A DNA stretch of 22,685 bases from Azolla pinnata (lineage: Eukaryota > Streptophyta > Polypodiopsida > Salviniales > Salviniaceae), in contig JBBBWG010028866.1 in NCBI GenBank assembly GCA_037176905.1, forward strand, positions 31,419 to 54,103, written 5' to 3'. Within the stretch, counting starts at the first letter, position 1. Every line of letters begins with the position of its first letter. A program made the position numbers and the translations under genes. Below, in pieces: positions 1-11,047 of the stretch. The notes under the pieces are model-generated. The model worked only from the letters and a program-made list of their open reading frames with translations, searched no databases and was not told the DNA's origin.

Positions 1-3000
1 GGTGATCAGTAGCTCAATCAAGGATGCGGAGAGACATAAGACCACAATGCCAGTTAGCAGCAGCCGTAATGGCAAATACCTGCATATAAAATCAATAAAG
101 AACATAATGTTTTTCTTCTTCGTAAACAAAAGCACACAATACCAACATATTTCAAAATAGTATATACAGCCCTACCATGGAGGTAGAAGTCCCTGGCTGG
201 CAAAGAATACATCTACCACAAAAACCTGAAAATACAGTTAGTCACACCACTTCAAAGTTAGTACCACCACTAAAAGAAATGATTGGACTACAAGACTGTT
301 CACAATGTTTCAGAGCCATATATATGTTTTAACAATGATAGACCAATCCATATAAAGATGTTTCATTCTTATAAAGAGAATGTTGGAATATATTTAGCAT
401 GGAAGACTCTCCGATTTGTAACAAGTGATGGGATTTGTGCAAACATGTGCTACTGTCCATAAATTGAAGATAAAAGTTACCACGCCAAACGAACAAATAA
501 GTAACTGAAGCCGTGGAACTGTCACCATTAACAATGCAGCCCATGACACCAAACATGGTACAACACTCCAGACATATCTGACATACAGACAGGAAAATAC
601 TCTGAGAAAATACTCGTTAGTTTCTCTTTCAATTCAGCAGAGAACTAGATAATTTGTATGCTTCGTTGAATTGTGAAGTCAGCATACTGTGCATTCACCA
701 AGATCAACATGTAACTTGTACAGGTATCCGAATTTTTCTTCAGTATGCTAAAAGTTCACGTCAGTATTACATACTCAATTTTGTGATACAACCACTACAT
801 CCTATGGATATATTGTCAACCATGCTAATCCTTAAATACTAATAAAAAATTTGCAACTTGGAGAAACTATCAAGAAAGCATAATAATGGAAACCTGACTC
901 ACCTCAGGGTGTTACTAGCATAATTGAAAATTTTGTGGTTGGGAGATGCTGTAAAAAAACAAGTCCAAAAAACAAGAATTAATATGTTATTTAATGAACA
1001 TACACTTTTACTTCAATGCAGTAACATTCACTTTTACTTCAATCTGCCTGCGACAAACAACAATGTCTCTCAAGTCTAAGCTAAGCAAAAGTCTTCAAAA
1101 CTCTAATACTGTGAATATAGAGGGAAACAATTCCCGTATTTTCTTGCATACACCCTTTTTAAGCAGCATTTCACTATGGACACAACAATGCATTCATCTA
1201 CAACAGGAAGCACCATGTAGGAATGTACATCATTCTACTATATGTTCCTTGCAACCATGTGGGATAAAAACAAGCACACACATTTGATAGTAAAATACAC
1301 AGATGAAATATTTGTGGTATGACTGCTGAATATTGAACGAAGCTCATCATTTAGATCCTGCAAAAACTATAATTCTGCAAAGCTTGTCAGAAAACAGTGC
1401 TCATCATATGAGTACATCTAATATGCCGAATGAAGATGGAGTAAATCTTTGAAAAGTAATGCTATATAATGTCATGAATTGCATTAAGCATGAAATGTGG
1501 GAGCGTAATTTGAGAGAATGAAGTGATTGTTTTGATGACTAAATTCTGTTCTAATAAACTTTACGTGATCTAGGAAGCTTCATTACCAGTTAGCTATTTG
1601 AATTCACTGTGCACAAAGCAAAATGCAATACTCTTGTGCATAACAAAAACTCCAAATAGACAATGATGCAGCAGTGTGACGTACCATGAACGCCAACCAT
1701 GGCAAGCCCCCAGTGCGGACCACCTAAGAACGAGAGAATGGCTGCTCCATACATGGACTGTGCTTCTATAGGATTCACAGATAAAGCATCCTGAAAATTC
1801 TCTTCACAAGGAAGAAAACATTCAAGCAATGAGTATGATTACATAAAACATAGAAGCTAATATATAAGGAGCAAAAAGAACTGTTGAAGATCCCTAGACC
1901 CAATTTACGTTCACAGTATCCTAACATGTCTAAACCGTTCACTAGTAACAATATGCAATTGCAAAGAAACTGTTTATTACACAGATTGTGCATGAGGATA
2001 CAAATGATCCATGGGTGGTTAGTAGGTAAAGTATATGCATATATAATACAAACATACAAACATAAGCCAGACTAGTAAGCAAGGAATAGAAAAAAGTAAA
2101 CTTAGAAAAGAAACCAGGAAATAAGAAAGATAATGGCATATTTGTTGCCATTGATGTTATATTTTCTACAAGTGTACATTGTTCTATTAAGGAAACTTTA
2201 GTCTGAACCTTACATTACACAACCAGTGCTTCTCCCCCTTGTCCAAATACAATCTTACTAAAAACTATGAAAATGTCCAAGCAATCAGTGAATCAGACAA
2301 CGCTTTGTATGCGAAAGCATGAATAATTACGATAGATGTATAGGGAATGAAGCCAAGTAAAGTGAACAACGACATTATGAACTGGTTTTTATCAGCGAAT
2401 CATAACCTCATGCTTAGTAGCAGAATGTATTGACATATTTGCAAAAGTAAGCCATAAACCCAATCGAAAAGTAAATGTCAGTCAACGATAAGCAGGTTAT
2501 ACAGAACTTACAGGCAATGGAAGAAAATATGGGATTGGTGGTGTGAGTGCTAAGAAAGGCACCGCTCCTGCTATACCAAGCACCATAGGCAGCACTGGTG
2601 CAGTAGCGACACTGGACATGAAGGTTTGAAATGAGGTGGTCGGAAGTTTATCTTTCTTGCCGGATTCAATTCCAGAAGGTTCTTTCTTCTGCAAAAACGT
2701 GTAGAGAAAAGTGTGCATCAAGAATATTCTGAACAACCAGAATCTAGATTCCAACAAAACAGGAATCAATGAATCAAAGAAAGACATACAATAATCAGAA
2801 TGTCTCTGAAAATCTACATCGACAGACCAAAGCATGAACAGAATCCTTTGACAAAACTTTAATATGGATTATCAAGAGTTCAATATAAGAATAGAAAGTC
2901 TCTGGAAATACATTTGCTTGTTTTCTAGGGTGTGAGGCCTGAGGGAAACGTTTGTGAAAGCCAGACTGTATACGAAAGGTTTTTACTGTCTATTAGTATG

Positions 3001-4314
3001 AGGCATGCACGGAAACGCTCATGAAAGTAATGTTTTTCCCAAACAGAATACTTGTATAGGCTTATCTTTCTACGTGCAAACCATAAGAATCATTTTTGAA
3101 AGCACATATCTCAATAGAGAATTATAGTAGTCTAACGTGATTGAAATGGACTGGGACGGATGACTTTAGCATCCAGGTTTTCAGGAAACATTCTATGAAA
3201 TACCTTATAATTTTCTCCCACTAACATATTGAGAAACATCTATGCACAGCCTAAAACATAAAGGAAACGGTTCTGAAATCATGCACTTGAGCTGTTTAAG
3301 TACATACGGAGATTGTAGAGTCAAATAGACAGGAGATGCTTTTTAACATGCTTCGACTAACATGAATGGAATGTTTGTGATGATGTTAAGAGTCAACCAA
3401 ACGAATGAAGCCTTTATGAAAAACTACAGTCCAAAATCTGCACGAAAAGTTTCTGAATGGAACGATTATAAATACACATGCCTAGGTTTAACGAGACATT
3501 ACTTACTGCAGAGATTTTTGAGCTTACCTCGGGTTCCACAGAAGTTGCAAAGGAACGCTGTGAAGCCATTCCTGCAAAGAAGAACTGAAGAGAAACGCAT
3601 GAATACCGGTTACAAAAGGTATGGATTTGAAATACAAAAGCGAAAGTAAACTCGTGCAAAGATTACAATAGAGCAACGTACAGATCTAAGCTAGAAATGT
3701 ACAGATTTGCAGCAGATTGGGGGCTTAGGAAAACTAAATGCAGGCGCATTTCTTCAGAAAAAGAAGAGACTTACCAACAAATCAGTAAGATAGCAGATAT
3801 GCGTACAGTGATTGCAAAGACAAACAAGCTTCACATGTATTGGCAGATTGATTATAAGGGGGAAAAAAGCTCCTAGATCCGTGGTGAAGGAAAAAAGAGC
3901 TTAGGAACGCACATAGATGCCGGCACAGGCATACACGGTACAAGCATGCCATAACTTTCTTCTGAAAAAAGGAAAAAGTTTTACATCCAATATGCCTACC
4001 TAGCAGTCCCGGGAGATACAAGAGATCTGCGTAAGAAAAAGAAAAAAAAAAAGACAAGAAGCGCACAGAATTTCGGTTTGCAGTAGATAAGGAATGTTGC
4101 AGGAGAAGATTCGAAATACCTTGTGGTGCGATCCAGGGAAGGAGAAGTGTGGCGGCGGAGAGCCGAGGCCTCGGGCACCGGATGGCAGAAGAAGGAATGG
4201 CGAAGCGACGGCTGGAGACGAAGACGGAGATGGAGATGGAGACGGAGACGGCGGGAACAGGAGAGGTCGGAGGCGAGGCGAACGTCTGACGGCGGCAAAG
4301 AGCTTGCTTGCCAT
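1..4314 (-). CDS. DUF3429 (TMEM69-like) membrane protein, probably mitochondrial; 3' end outside window
   Basis: Eight exons can be joined in frame on the minus strand: 4314-4120, 3557-3528, 2688-2512, 1790-1685, 948-903, 577-481, 225-176 and 79 to beyond position 1. Every intron is GT-AG and all phases agree, giving 260 residues before the window ends. Residues 1-65 are rich in Arg, Ser and Pro with no acidic residue (MASKLFAAVRRSPRLRPLL), like a mitochondrial presequence. From about residue 107 the protein matches the DUF3429 pattern: VLGIAGAVPFLALTP, then YGAAILSFLGGPHWGLAM, RYVWSVVPCLVSWAALL and LLPPWYLPLRLLLTGIV. I count about five membrane segments (roughly 107-125, 147-167, 187-204, 207-226, 238-256). 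The family has no established biochemical function that I can state; placement in the mitochondrial inner membrane is inferred. The exon at 3528-3557 is the least certain, since an alternative acceptor exists. The tail of the protein and the stop codon are not in the window. Confidence 0.82.
2689..3527 (-). other. Long intron of the DUF3429 gene with a recurring GGAAACG motif
   Basis: This intron separates the short exon 3528-3557 from the exon starting at 2688. It is AT-rich with a GTAAGC donor and a TTTTTGCAG acceptor. It contains at least four related blocks built on GGAAAC(G/A)..T..TGAAA, near 2944, 3011, 3184 and 3263, which look like a decayed tandem repeat. No coding exon with acceptable splice sites and a DUF3429-like reading was seen inside it. 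Confidence 0.5.
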
Positions 4315-4440
4315 GGATGATGAACCGAGAAGCAGACGGAAAGAGATCGGTGAAGAATGGACCGTAAGAAGGAACGTTTGAGAAGACAGGAGGAACTGAA
4401 ATTTGCATACTACAAAATTTAGGGCAAGCCAAGAGACGTG
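4315..4440 (-). promoter_or_regulatory. Proximal upstream region of the DUF3429 gene
   Basis: This 126-bp stretch lies between the ATG at 4314 and the tandem repeat. It should hold the 5' leader and core promoter. I see no clear TATA box, so the transcription start is not placed. The ATG is flanked by G at +4 (ccATGG). Confidence 0.35.
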
Positions 4441-5115
4441 ATTAGGATCAGCTTTCAGTATTAACCATGATCAGAGTCAACGCTTGAGCTTCGTGGGATT
4501 TGCCATGATTAGGGTGAATTGACTCTTCAGCTCGGTGGATTAGCCATGATCAGGGTCAACGCTTGAGCTTCGTGGGATTAGCCATGATTAGGGTGAATTG
4601 ACTCTTGAGCTCGGTGGATTAGCCATGATTAGGGGTCAATCGACATCTTGATGTAAGTGGATTAGCCGTGATTAGGGTGAATTGAGTCTTTGAGCTTGGT
4701 GGATTAGCCATGATTAGGGGTCAAAGCGAACTCTTGATGTTAGTGGATTAGCCAGGATTAGAATCTACAGTTCATCTTCTAGGATTAAGCCATGATTAGG
4801 ATCGACCGTTTAGCTTCGAGTATTACTGGTGATTAGGATCAAGATCAAGTGTCAAGGTTTTAGGATTAGCCACGATTGGGTCAACTGTTGAGCTTTAAAT
4901 ATTACCCGCGATTAGGATTGAGTATTGAGCTTCGAGTATTGCTGGTGATTGGGATCAGCTCTTGAGCTAAGTGAATCAGCCATGATTAGGATCACATCTC
5001 GAGCTTCGAGTATTATTTATCCTTAGCATAAATTGTTCAACTTTAAAGATTGGTCATGATTAAGACGAATTGTTGAGCTTAATGGATTAACTATGATTAG
5101 GATCAACTATCAAGC
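4440..5115. repeat. Degenerate tandem repeat, about 38-44 bp per unit, 16-17 units
   Basis: The recurring core is gattagccatgattaggg followed by a variable stretch with ttgagctt. Core starts (ccatgat or variants) fall near 4465, 4503, 4544, 4582, 4623, 4666, 4708, 4752, 4790, 4827, 4870, 4906, 4942, 4980, 5053 and 5090. In the first copies the spacing alternates 38 and 41 bp, so a 79-bp dimer is the higher-order unit (compare 4465-4543 with 4544-4622). Copies become more divergent toward 5115. The array begins about 130 bp upstream of the DUF3429 ATG. Confidence 0.9.
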
Positions 5116-6215
5116 CACAACATGACATCTCCTAGTTGGATGTCTCGAGCAAGATTTCGACTGAAGTTTTTGAGGTCAAATTGGTTCAATGTTCACATGC
5201 GGATAAGAAGATTAGCTATGTTTCGTTGGTGCAAGCTAAGGATGTTGGAAACTACATGTAGCACGCATGTGTGGCTGCAACAGAGAAGTATTTTGGAGTT
5301 GTTTTGTTAGCCAATTGCATGCATGATCTTTCGAACCAATTGAAACATTCGTTGGTAACAAGTTCTTAGATGTGATAATAATATGATATCTCAATCCACT
5401 TTGTCTTTGCATGATAAACAAGATTTCTCATGAGGTGTATTGAGCATTGTCAATCACAATACAAGATTGATGTGTCAATTTGGTTGTTTGCCCCCAAAGA
5501 ATGACCCAACACAACCAGTTACTTTCCTACATGCTTTGAATGTTGCAATCTATTTTTGGAGGGTTGAAGCAGGTAACACCTCTCAAACGCATGAAGCTAT
5601 CTTGTCATTGTTCTGCATGTAGACTGACCATCTTTTTAAACGGTTTGAATGATGTTATGATTCATATTTTTCTTGATTCCAATATATATATAGCCATGAC
5701 ACTAAGGGTCTTTCTTGATCACACACTTGTTAAATCCCATCTTCTCTATCAACATTAACAGAATGCAGCGGAATAAGTCATGATCTAATGGGTGGACTGA
5801 CACAGTTATTAATCACACAGTCTACAGATGAGGTGCAGGTGTAGCATACATCATGTTATATTTCCCAACAATATTTCCTGACAATGATGCTGATACAAAC
5901 ATGGAGGTAAAAATTCTTGATGGTATTCTTCTGTAGCAGTGCATCAGGGTTTTCCTAGGACCTGAGATGACATTTCAGGATTTAGGCAAAATAAGTCATG
6001 AATTTGCCATTTCTTAACTAGGCATATGTTCAATCGGCAAAGAACATATGCTATTGAGGCTTTTGCTTCATCTATGAACTCACGGTAAGCCAAAGAAAAA
6101 GCTCTTTAGTCAATATTTGCCTATCAAAGCAATGCGAAAATCTTACCAGACACTACAGGTCCAATTGATGTATATAGTAGAACGAAGAAAAAGAGCCAGG
6201 GTTTCAGGGAAGTAA
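5116..6215. other. Intergenic region between the RRM-protein gene and the DUF3429 gene
   Basis: The right end (about 5950-6215) must contain the 3' untranslated region of the minus-strand RRM gene. The left part is upstream sequence of the DUF3429 gene. A stretch at about 5139-5369 on the plus strand reads as protein-like codons broken by one stop (at 5260-5262), but I do not recognise it. I see no intact gene, RNA gene or inverted-repeat element. Confidence 0.5.
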
Positions 6216-9200
6216 TCATGGAACCATTGATGGATGATGGTGCATCCTCCTACTGCTGAACCTCTTCACATTTTCTGGCGAGAATTCTGACATCTTCCTC
6301 TTCCTACTAATATCTACAAACCTTTCAGACTCACAAACAGGATTATAAATTGTTCTTTTGCCCTCCTTACTCAGTGTTTGGAAACCCTCATCTGGGCAAT
6401 TCTTTCTTAATATCCTTGATCCGCCTTCCCGATGTAAACCATTGTTGTTGGCAAATCCAGATGCCCTCTGACCATGCAGAACTCTTGCCCTAGGATTATT
6501 CCCTTCACATGTTAAAACAGGTTCCACAGACCTAACTTGTGCATTAAAATTATGCTGTTGAGCTTTTATACTGTGCCATTGTGGGAGTTCTCCATATCCA
6601 TTTCTAGATCCTGTCTCTCTTTGCCGTGAACCACTCTGCGGGTACATTACATCACCCCTGTTTCTTTTGCTAATACTATCATACTCTGGTGGATTCTGAT
6701 CATCCATGTTTCTTTCACCACTAACACTGTATTGTGGTGGATACTTGTAATTTGCTTCTGTGTACCCTCTATCATTTTGCATCATGCAATCTGGATTGTA
6801 TTCAACAGAAGATCGTTGAATCATGGGTCTACCTTGTGAGTCTTCATCACTAAAGTAAGATAGCTCATGATCACCAGATAAATCTGCAGAATGTCCTTTC
6901 CAATGGAAATTCCTCCTACAATTTTCAGGTAAGAGTCTGATTTCTTGTCCTGCCAGAACGAACACCCTTCTCATTGATAATAATGCAGAAACGAGATCTG
7001 CATTCATTAAAGTGGCTACGGCTAAATTTCCATCCTGCTCAAGATACCTCACAACAAGCATTCCAGCCTCAACCAGCCCAGTGTGCCACAGAGACCTCTC
7101 GAACAACTCATTCAAGGCTCCACGAATCAGTCGATAGTTATGTTTGATGGACAGTCCCTCAATAACAATCATGCAATCAGGATTATTTGATCGTAATCCT
7201 GAGGAAGATTCGTTCCAAATTGCAGAGGGTAGTGGTGATGCCCCGATAGATATAATACAATCTGGTTTCTTCACAGGTTCATCCCCAAATCTTCGTAATT
7301 TCAAGCCAATGTTATTATCTGGATCCGATGAAATGCTCCTTGTTCGGTTGGATTTTTCTGTATCTGATTGATCAGCTATGAATGACTGAGAATTGGGGAT
7401 ATCCGAAACATACCTTTCTTGAGGACGCATATATCCTGGAGGCCGAAGGATAATGTATGGTACTTTGCTCTCTCTGCATACAAATATATGTGTGTTCTCG
7501 ATATACTCATCCATAATAGCATCAACAAAAGCTTCAGTATTAAACTGAAAGAAAGCATAATCCTTTCCTGGCTGAAAATTCACATACTCGAGGTATCCTC
7601 GTTGATTGCTGTTTCTTGCAATGAAAGGTAAAAGCTCGCTGATTGTTTTCATCACGTAGTCAATCTTAAATTCCACTCCAGGGGGTGTTATTCCAATATA
7701 GAGAGAGCGTTGTGGGCATATTGTCCCTTTATGTCTAGACATTAGAGGAATAGACCTTCTATCTCGGCAAATAAAGACATCAGGGCCAATCTCTCTTAAG
7801 AATCCAGGGAGTTTCCCACATTTAAACATGAGCGCATCAGCCAATAACTCAGAAGTCATCTCTACATATGCATCACTGGATTCAGGAAGAAGATAAACAC
7901 GAGAAACATACTTCCAGTCAGTAGGCCCATCAGAACCACGCAAAAGTGTGGTGAAATAACTATCAAGAAACTCCTCCTGCCACCGAAACTTGGGAATATT
8001 TGCAACAAAAACAACTCTGGCTGGCTTTAACGGCATGTACTCAATCAATGGCCTCACAGAGGTATAGGTCGCAGTACAACCTTGAATGTTGAAGTGATAT
8101 CCATTAATTCCCCACTCAAACACATCCAGCTGATTGGCCGAGAGAACAAGCTGGGCAACTTTTTCTGTTGCTAATTCTATGAAGGCAAAATCTTTCACAG
8201 TTTTGATGAGCTGCACCTGGCCAACTCTGACGGGGGCAAAATCAAATCGTTCAAGAAACTGTTCCATCATAGTTTGTAAAAGCAAATCCAAATTCTCAAT
8301 ACCATCAGGTATGCAACCCACAAAAATAGACCTTTCTTTCACAATTTTGATGTTATTATTGTTAATATTATTAGATTTCTCTGGAACTGCATCTGACGAA
8401 GATCTCCAATTCAACTGGATCAAGTGACTAAACAGTGCACACCCTGCATCACCTGAACCCAGGGCATACTTTTGTGGCTTGTTATGTTGGCTACTATAAT
8501 TTAATGCATACCCTTGTAACTCATCATAGTGATTAAAACAATCTGTCCCATACTCTGGTGCCCCATAGTATTGATTATCATATGCAAAACCTTGCTCAAC
8601 AAATCCGATGCATTGATCATCATATGGAAAATGTGGCACTCCAACTAATCTATTATCTGGCACATCAGAATAGCTACGTAATTGTTTACCTTCACTATCC
8701 TCCGCTTGCCCAGACCTTTTGCAAATTTTCCACGTATCCCCTGCTTATAAAGAGTCCACCACAGAACAATTACTTAGCAATACATCTAACAAATATCCAA
8801 AAAACAAAAACAAATATCACTGTTGGGCATTAATATGCCCACTCGTGAAAGAACATGGAAACGTCAGCAATCCTACCTTGTGCAATATCACATGCCATAG
8901 ATTGTGCTTGGTCTTGGAAACATGATCTTTTGCTAAGGGAACTTATGGAAGAGTGATTAGCTGCATTTCCAGATTTACAACCAACCCGTTGGTCTTGGAT
9001 ACCCTTGGAATCTACATACTCTTCTTTATTATTCAGAACCGATACACTGTGAGCACTTACATAATCTCTTACTTTGCTATCAAAAGTAACAGTTGTTGGC
9101 TCAGTTGCTATCATGTGGCTGGGTCCAACTATGCATCGATCACGAACCCTATCTGTATTTCTTCCATTAAGATTAAATCCAGGGGGTTCATCTGGAAGTG

Positions 9201-10731
9201 CAGCCTCTAATACAGGTTTTTCTCTCAGGTTTGACCTTGGCATATCAGAGTTACGACCTTCAAATCTACCATGCAGTGATGAACATTCTCTAGGTGAACC
9301 ACATCTAGATGGATTTCTCTTATTTATGGAATAATCATGCATAACATGATCATGTTCTCTTTGACACCAATCTCTAGAGGAGTACTCATTATCTTCAGAA
9401 ATTTGGGTTTTGTTCTCTGCCTCCAGGGCAGCATCACTTATATGTTTATTTCCTTCCACCTGATCTGCATGAGAAATATATTTGTCAGCATTAGCATCAA
9501 ATGACCGAGACAAGCTAACTAGTCCAGTAAACATGGCATGTCCAGGAAATCCATTATTCTCCACCGATGTTCCAACTCTTTCACTTATATTATAAATCCT
9601 ATCTGGGGCGTCTAATTTCGTATTGTCCACAGAATTCCCACTATATTTTCCTCTACTTTTCCGTGAAAAAATTTCTTTGAGAGATTCAGCAATACCTGAA
9701 TTTGAAATATCTTCAAGTTCAAACGGAAAATCCTCAATAGGCATGGAAGCCTTTTCAATTGTCTGAAATTCGACTTTACACAATGATTCCCGCCCTCCGT
9801 TTAATGGATCTTCATAATGTAGCTCGTGAGCTGCACTAGCATCATGTGCACAGTGAGATTCGGCATCTTTTACTTCCTTGACTTCCGAAACAATATGTCT
9901 TCCATCAAAATTATGTGTTTTAGCTTTGATATCTACGGCATCTGAAACTTCAGATTGCCTTCCCACTTGAAACCTTCTATTCATTGTAATTTCCTCAACT
10001 TTTGAAATATCATCTTGTCTGTCCAGAGAACTAGGTTGTACTCTTACTTCAGTGACTTCTGGAACAGCGTCTAGAATACCGGTCTTTTCCTCCATTCTCT
10101 TGGCTTCTGAAACAGCATCCATAAGACCAGTCTTATCTTTCATTTCCTGAACTTCTGAAAGAGCATCGACAAGACTAGTTGAACCTTTCACTTCCCTTAA
10201 ATCTGAAAAATTCTCTCCTTTCTGGACGGCATTAGCTTTGGCTTTAGCTTTCGCTTCCTTGACTTGTGAAGGAGTGCTCTGCTTGACAGATAAATTAGGT
10301 TTAGCAGCACGCCTGACTCTTTTCACACGAAGCTGGACTTTCTTGGCCAGTTCACTGATAGCAACAGAATCTTTCCGGCAATTAGACAGCCTTCCACTTC
10401 TTCGCAATACCGGAAACACCTGAGAAACGGATGCTGCCTCTTCTCCTCCCTTTTCTCCTTCCTTTCCTCCACCCTCTTCGTCGATTACACCCGCATTGGT
10501 ATTCTCCTTTTCTTTCGCCACGGCCTCTCCTCCTCCCACAGAGCTCACCGCCGTGGAAGAAGGCTTTGATGATTGTGTATCTACCAATGCTTTTCCACCA
10601 TCGGACGTCTCCACTTTGCAGGTAGCCAATGGAAAGCCTCCATTTTCTCCGACGTCTTTGCGAAGAACAGAAACAGGGGAGGGCGAAGAGGAAGCAGAAG
10701 AAAGGAGGCTCTGTTCGACGTCGCTGATCAT
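6216..10731 (-). CDS. Large protein with a low-complexity N-terminal half and four degenerate RRM-like domains
   Basis: Two exons, 10731-8877 and 8740-6216, join across a 136-bp intron with donor CAAG|GTAGGA and acceptor TAAGCAG. The split Gly codon (residue 619) keeps the frame, giving 1459 residues. The start has a strong context (gccaccATG). Residues 1-110 are Ser/Gly/Glu-rich. Residues 111-165 are basic (RRSGRLSN, VKRVRRAAK), suggesting nuclear targeting. Residues about 187-230 carry three 16-residue repeats. Four RRM-like units follow at about 754-850 (SIFVGCI, KDFAFIEL), 859-950 (VVFVANI, DAYVEM), 963-1052 (SLYIGIT, KDYAFFQF) and 1140-1226 (MIVIEGL, NLAVATL). The end of the third unit (ILRPPGYMRP) resembles the segment after an RRM in U2AF65-type splicing factors, so a role in RNA processing is possible. 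I do not recognise the gene. The C-terminus is disordered and basic (SRKRKMSEF). Confidence 0.88.
8741..8876 (-). other. Intron of the four-RRM gene
   Basis: The 136-bp AT-rich intron has a near-perfect donor (AAG|GTAGGA) and a CAG acceptor. Without splicing, reading continues past the donor to a stop at 8830, so retention would give a protein of about 633 residues lacking all RRM-like domains. It lies between the low-complexity part and the domain-bearing part. Confidence 0.88.
10036..10179 (-). repeat. Three 48-bp in-frame repeats coding 16-residue units
   Basis: Within exon 1 of the four-RRM gene three consecutive blocks encode LVDALSEVQEMKDKTG, LMDAVSEAKRMEEKTG and ILDAVPEVTEVRVQPS. The period is 48 bp, and at DNA level the motif cttctga(a)acagc recurs on the plus strand. 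The units look helical and amphipathic. Weaker SE-V-D traces continue downstream (SEVSDAVDIK, SEVKEVKDAE). Confidence 0.75.
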
Positions 10732-10994
10732 GGTGGCACAATTTCCGGGTGAGCGGAAACGATCAAAACGCGGGACGGGGAGCTGGCAAACGGGGAGAGG
10801 CGAACGAAAACCCGCAGGAGGAGGAAGAGGTTAACGGAGATGGAGGGAGACAGAGAGAGCAGGAGGAGGAGGAGGGAGGGAGGAGCTTCGTAGCGGCGAC
10901 GGAAGTCGACTGTGCAGAGCGAGCTCGGAGAGAAACCATGGAAGCTTGCGACGTATACCCTAAAACCTCTCAGCCAAACGAAAAATATCTGCTC
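10732..10994 (-). promoter_or_regulatory. 5' leader and proximal promoter of the four-RRM gene
   Basis: Read on the minus strand, about 10835-10890 is a pyrimidine-rich run (CTCTCTCTGTCTCCCTCC), typical of plant Y-patch or leader sequence. It is followed by a GC-rich leader up to gccaccATG. No TATA box is evident. The reading frame that ends as ATGA over the start codon begins with TTG, not ATG, so I do not call an upstream ORF. Confidence 0.45.
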
Positions 10995-11016
10995 CAAAAT
11001 CGAAGACTATTGATAT

Positions 11017-11047
<31 letters not shown>

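Noticed and set aside
4000..4027. Possible 27-nt exon between 4120 and 3571 in the DUF3429 gene
   Set aside because: It has acceptor- and donor-like ends, but it contains an in-frame stop in the phase set by the first exon. It would fit only if the first exon ended one base differently.
3996..4298. Alternative frames across the first exon of the DUF3429 gene
   Set aside because: They are Arg/Leu- and Pro-rich shadows. Only the frame starting at 4314 has an ATG and a phase-matched donor (AAG|GTATTT).
4500..4730. TTAGGG in the 40-bp repeat upstream of the DUF3429 gene as a telomere signal
   Set aside because: It is part of gattaggg in a longer degenerate unit, does not occur in tandem, and decays to ttaggatc in many copies.
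8830..10731. Treating the 633- and 815-codon frames as two separate genes
   Set aside because: The second frame has only a GTG as its apparent start. A strong donor at 8876 and an acceptor at 8741 join both in frame with the right phase.
10728..10997. Possible 89-codon upstream ORF whose stop overlaps the four-RRM gene start (ATGA)
   Set aside because: It begins with TTG and has no ATG, so it would not be used as a normal upstream ORF.
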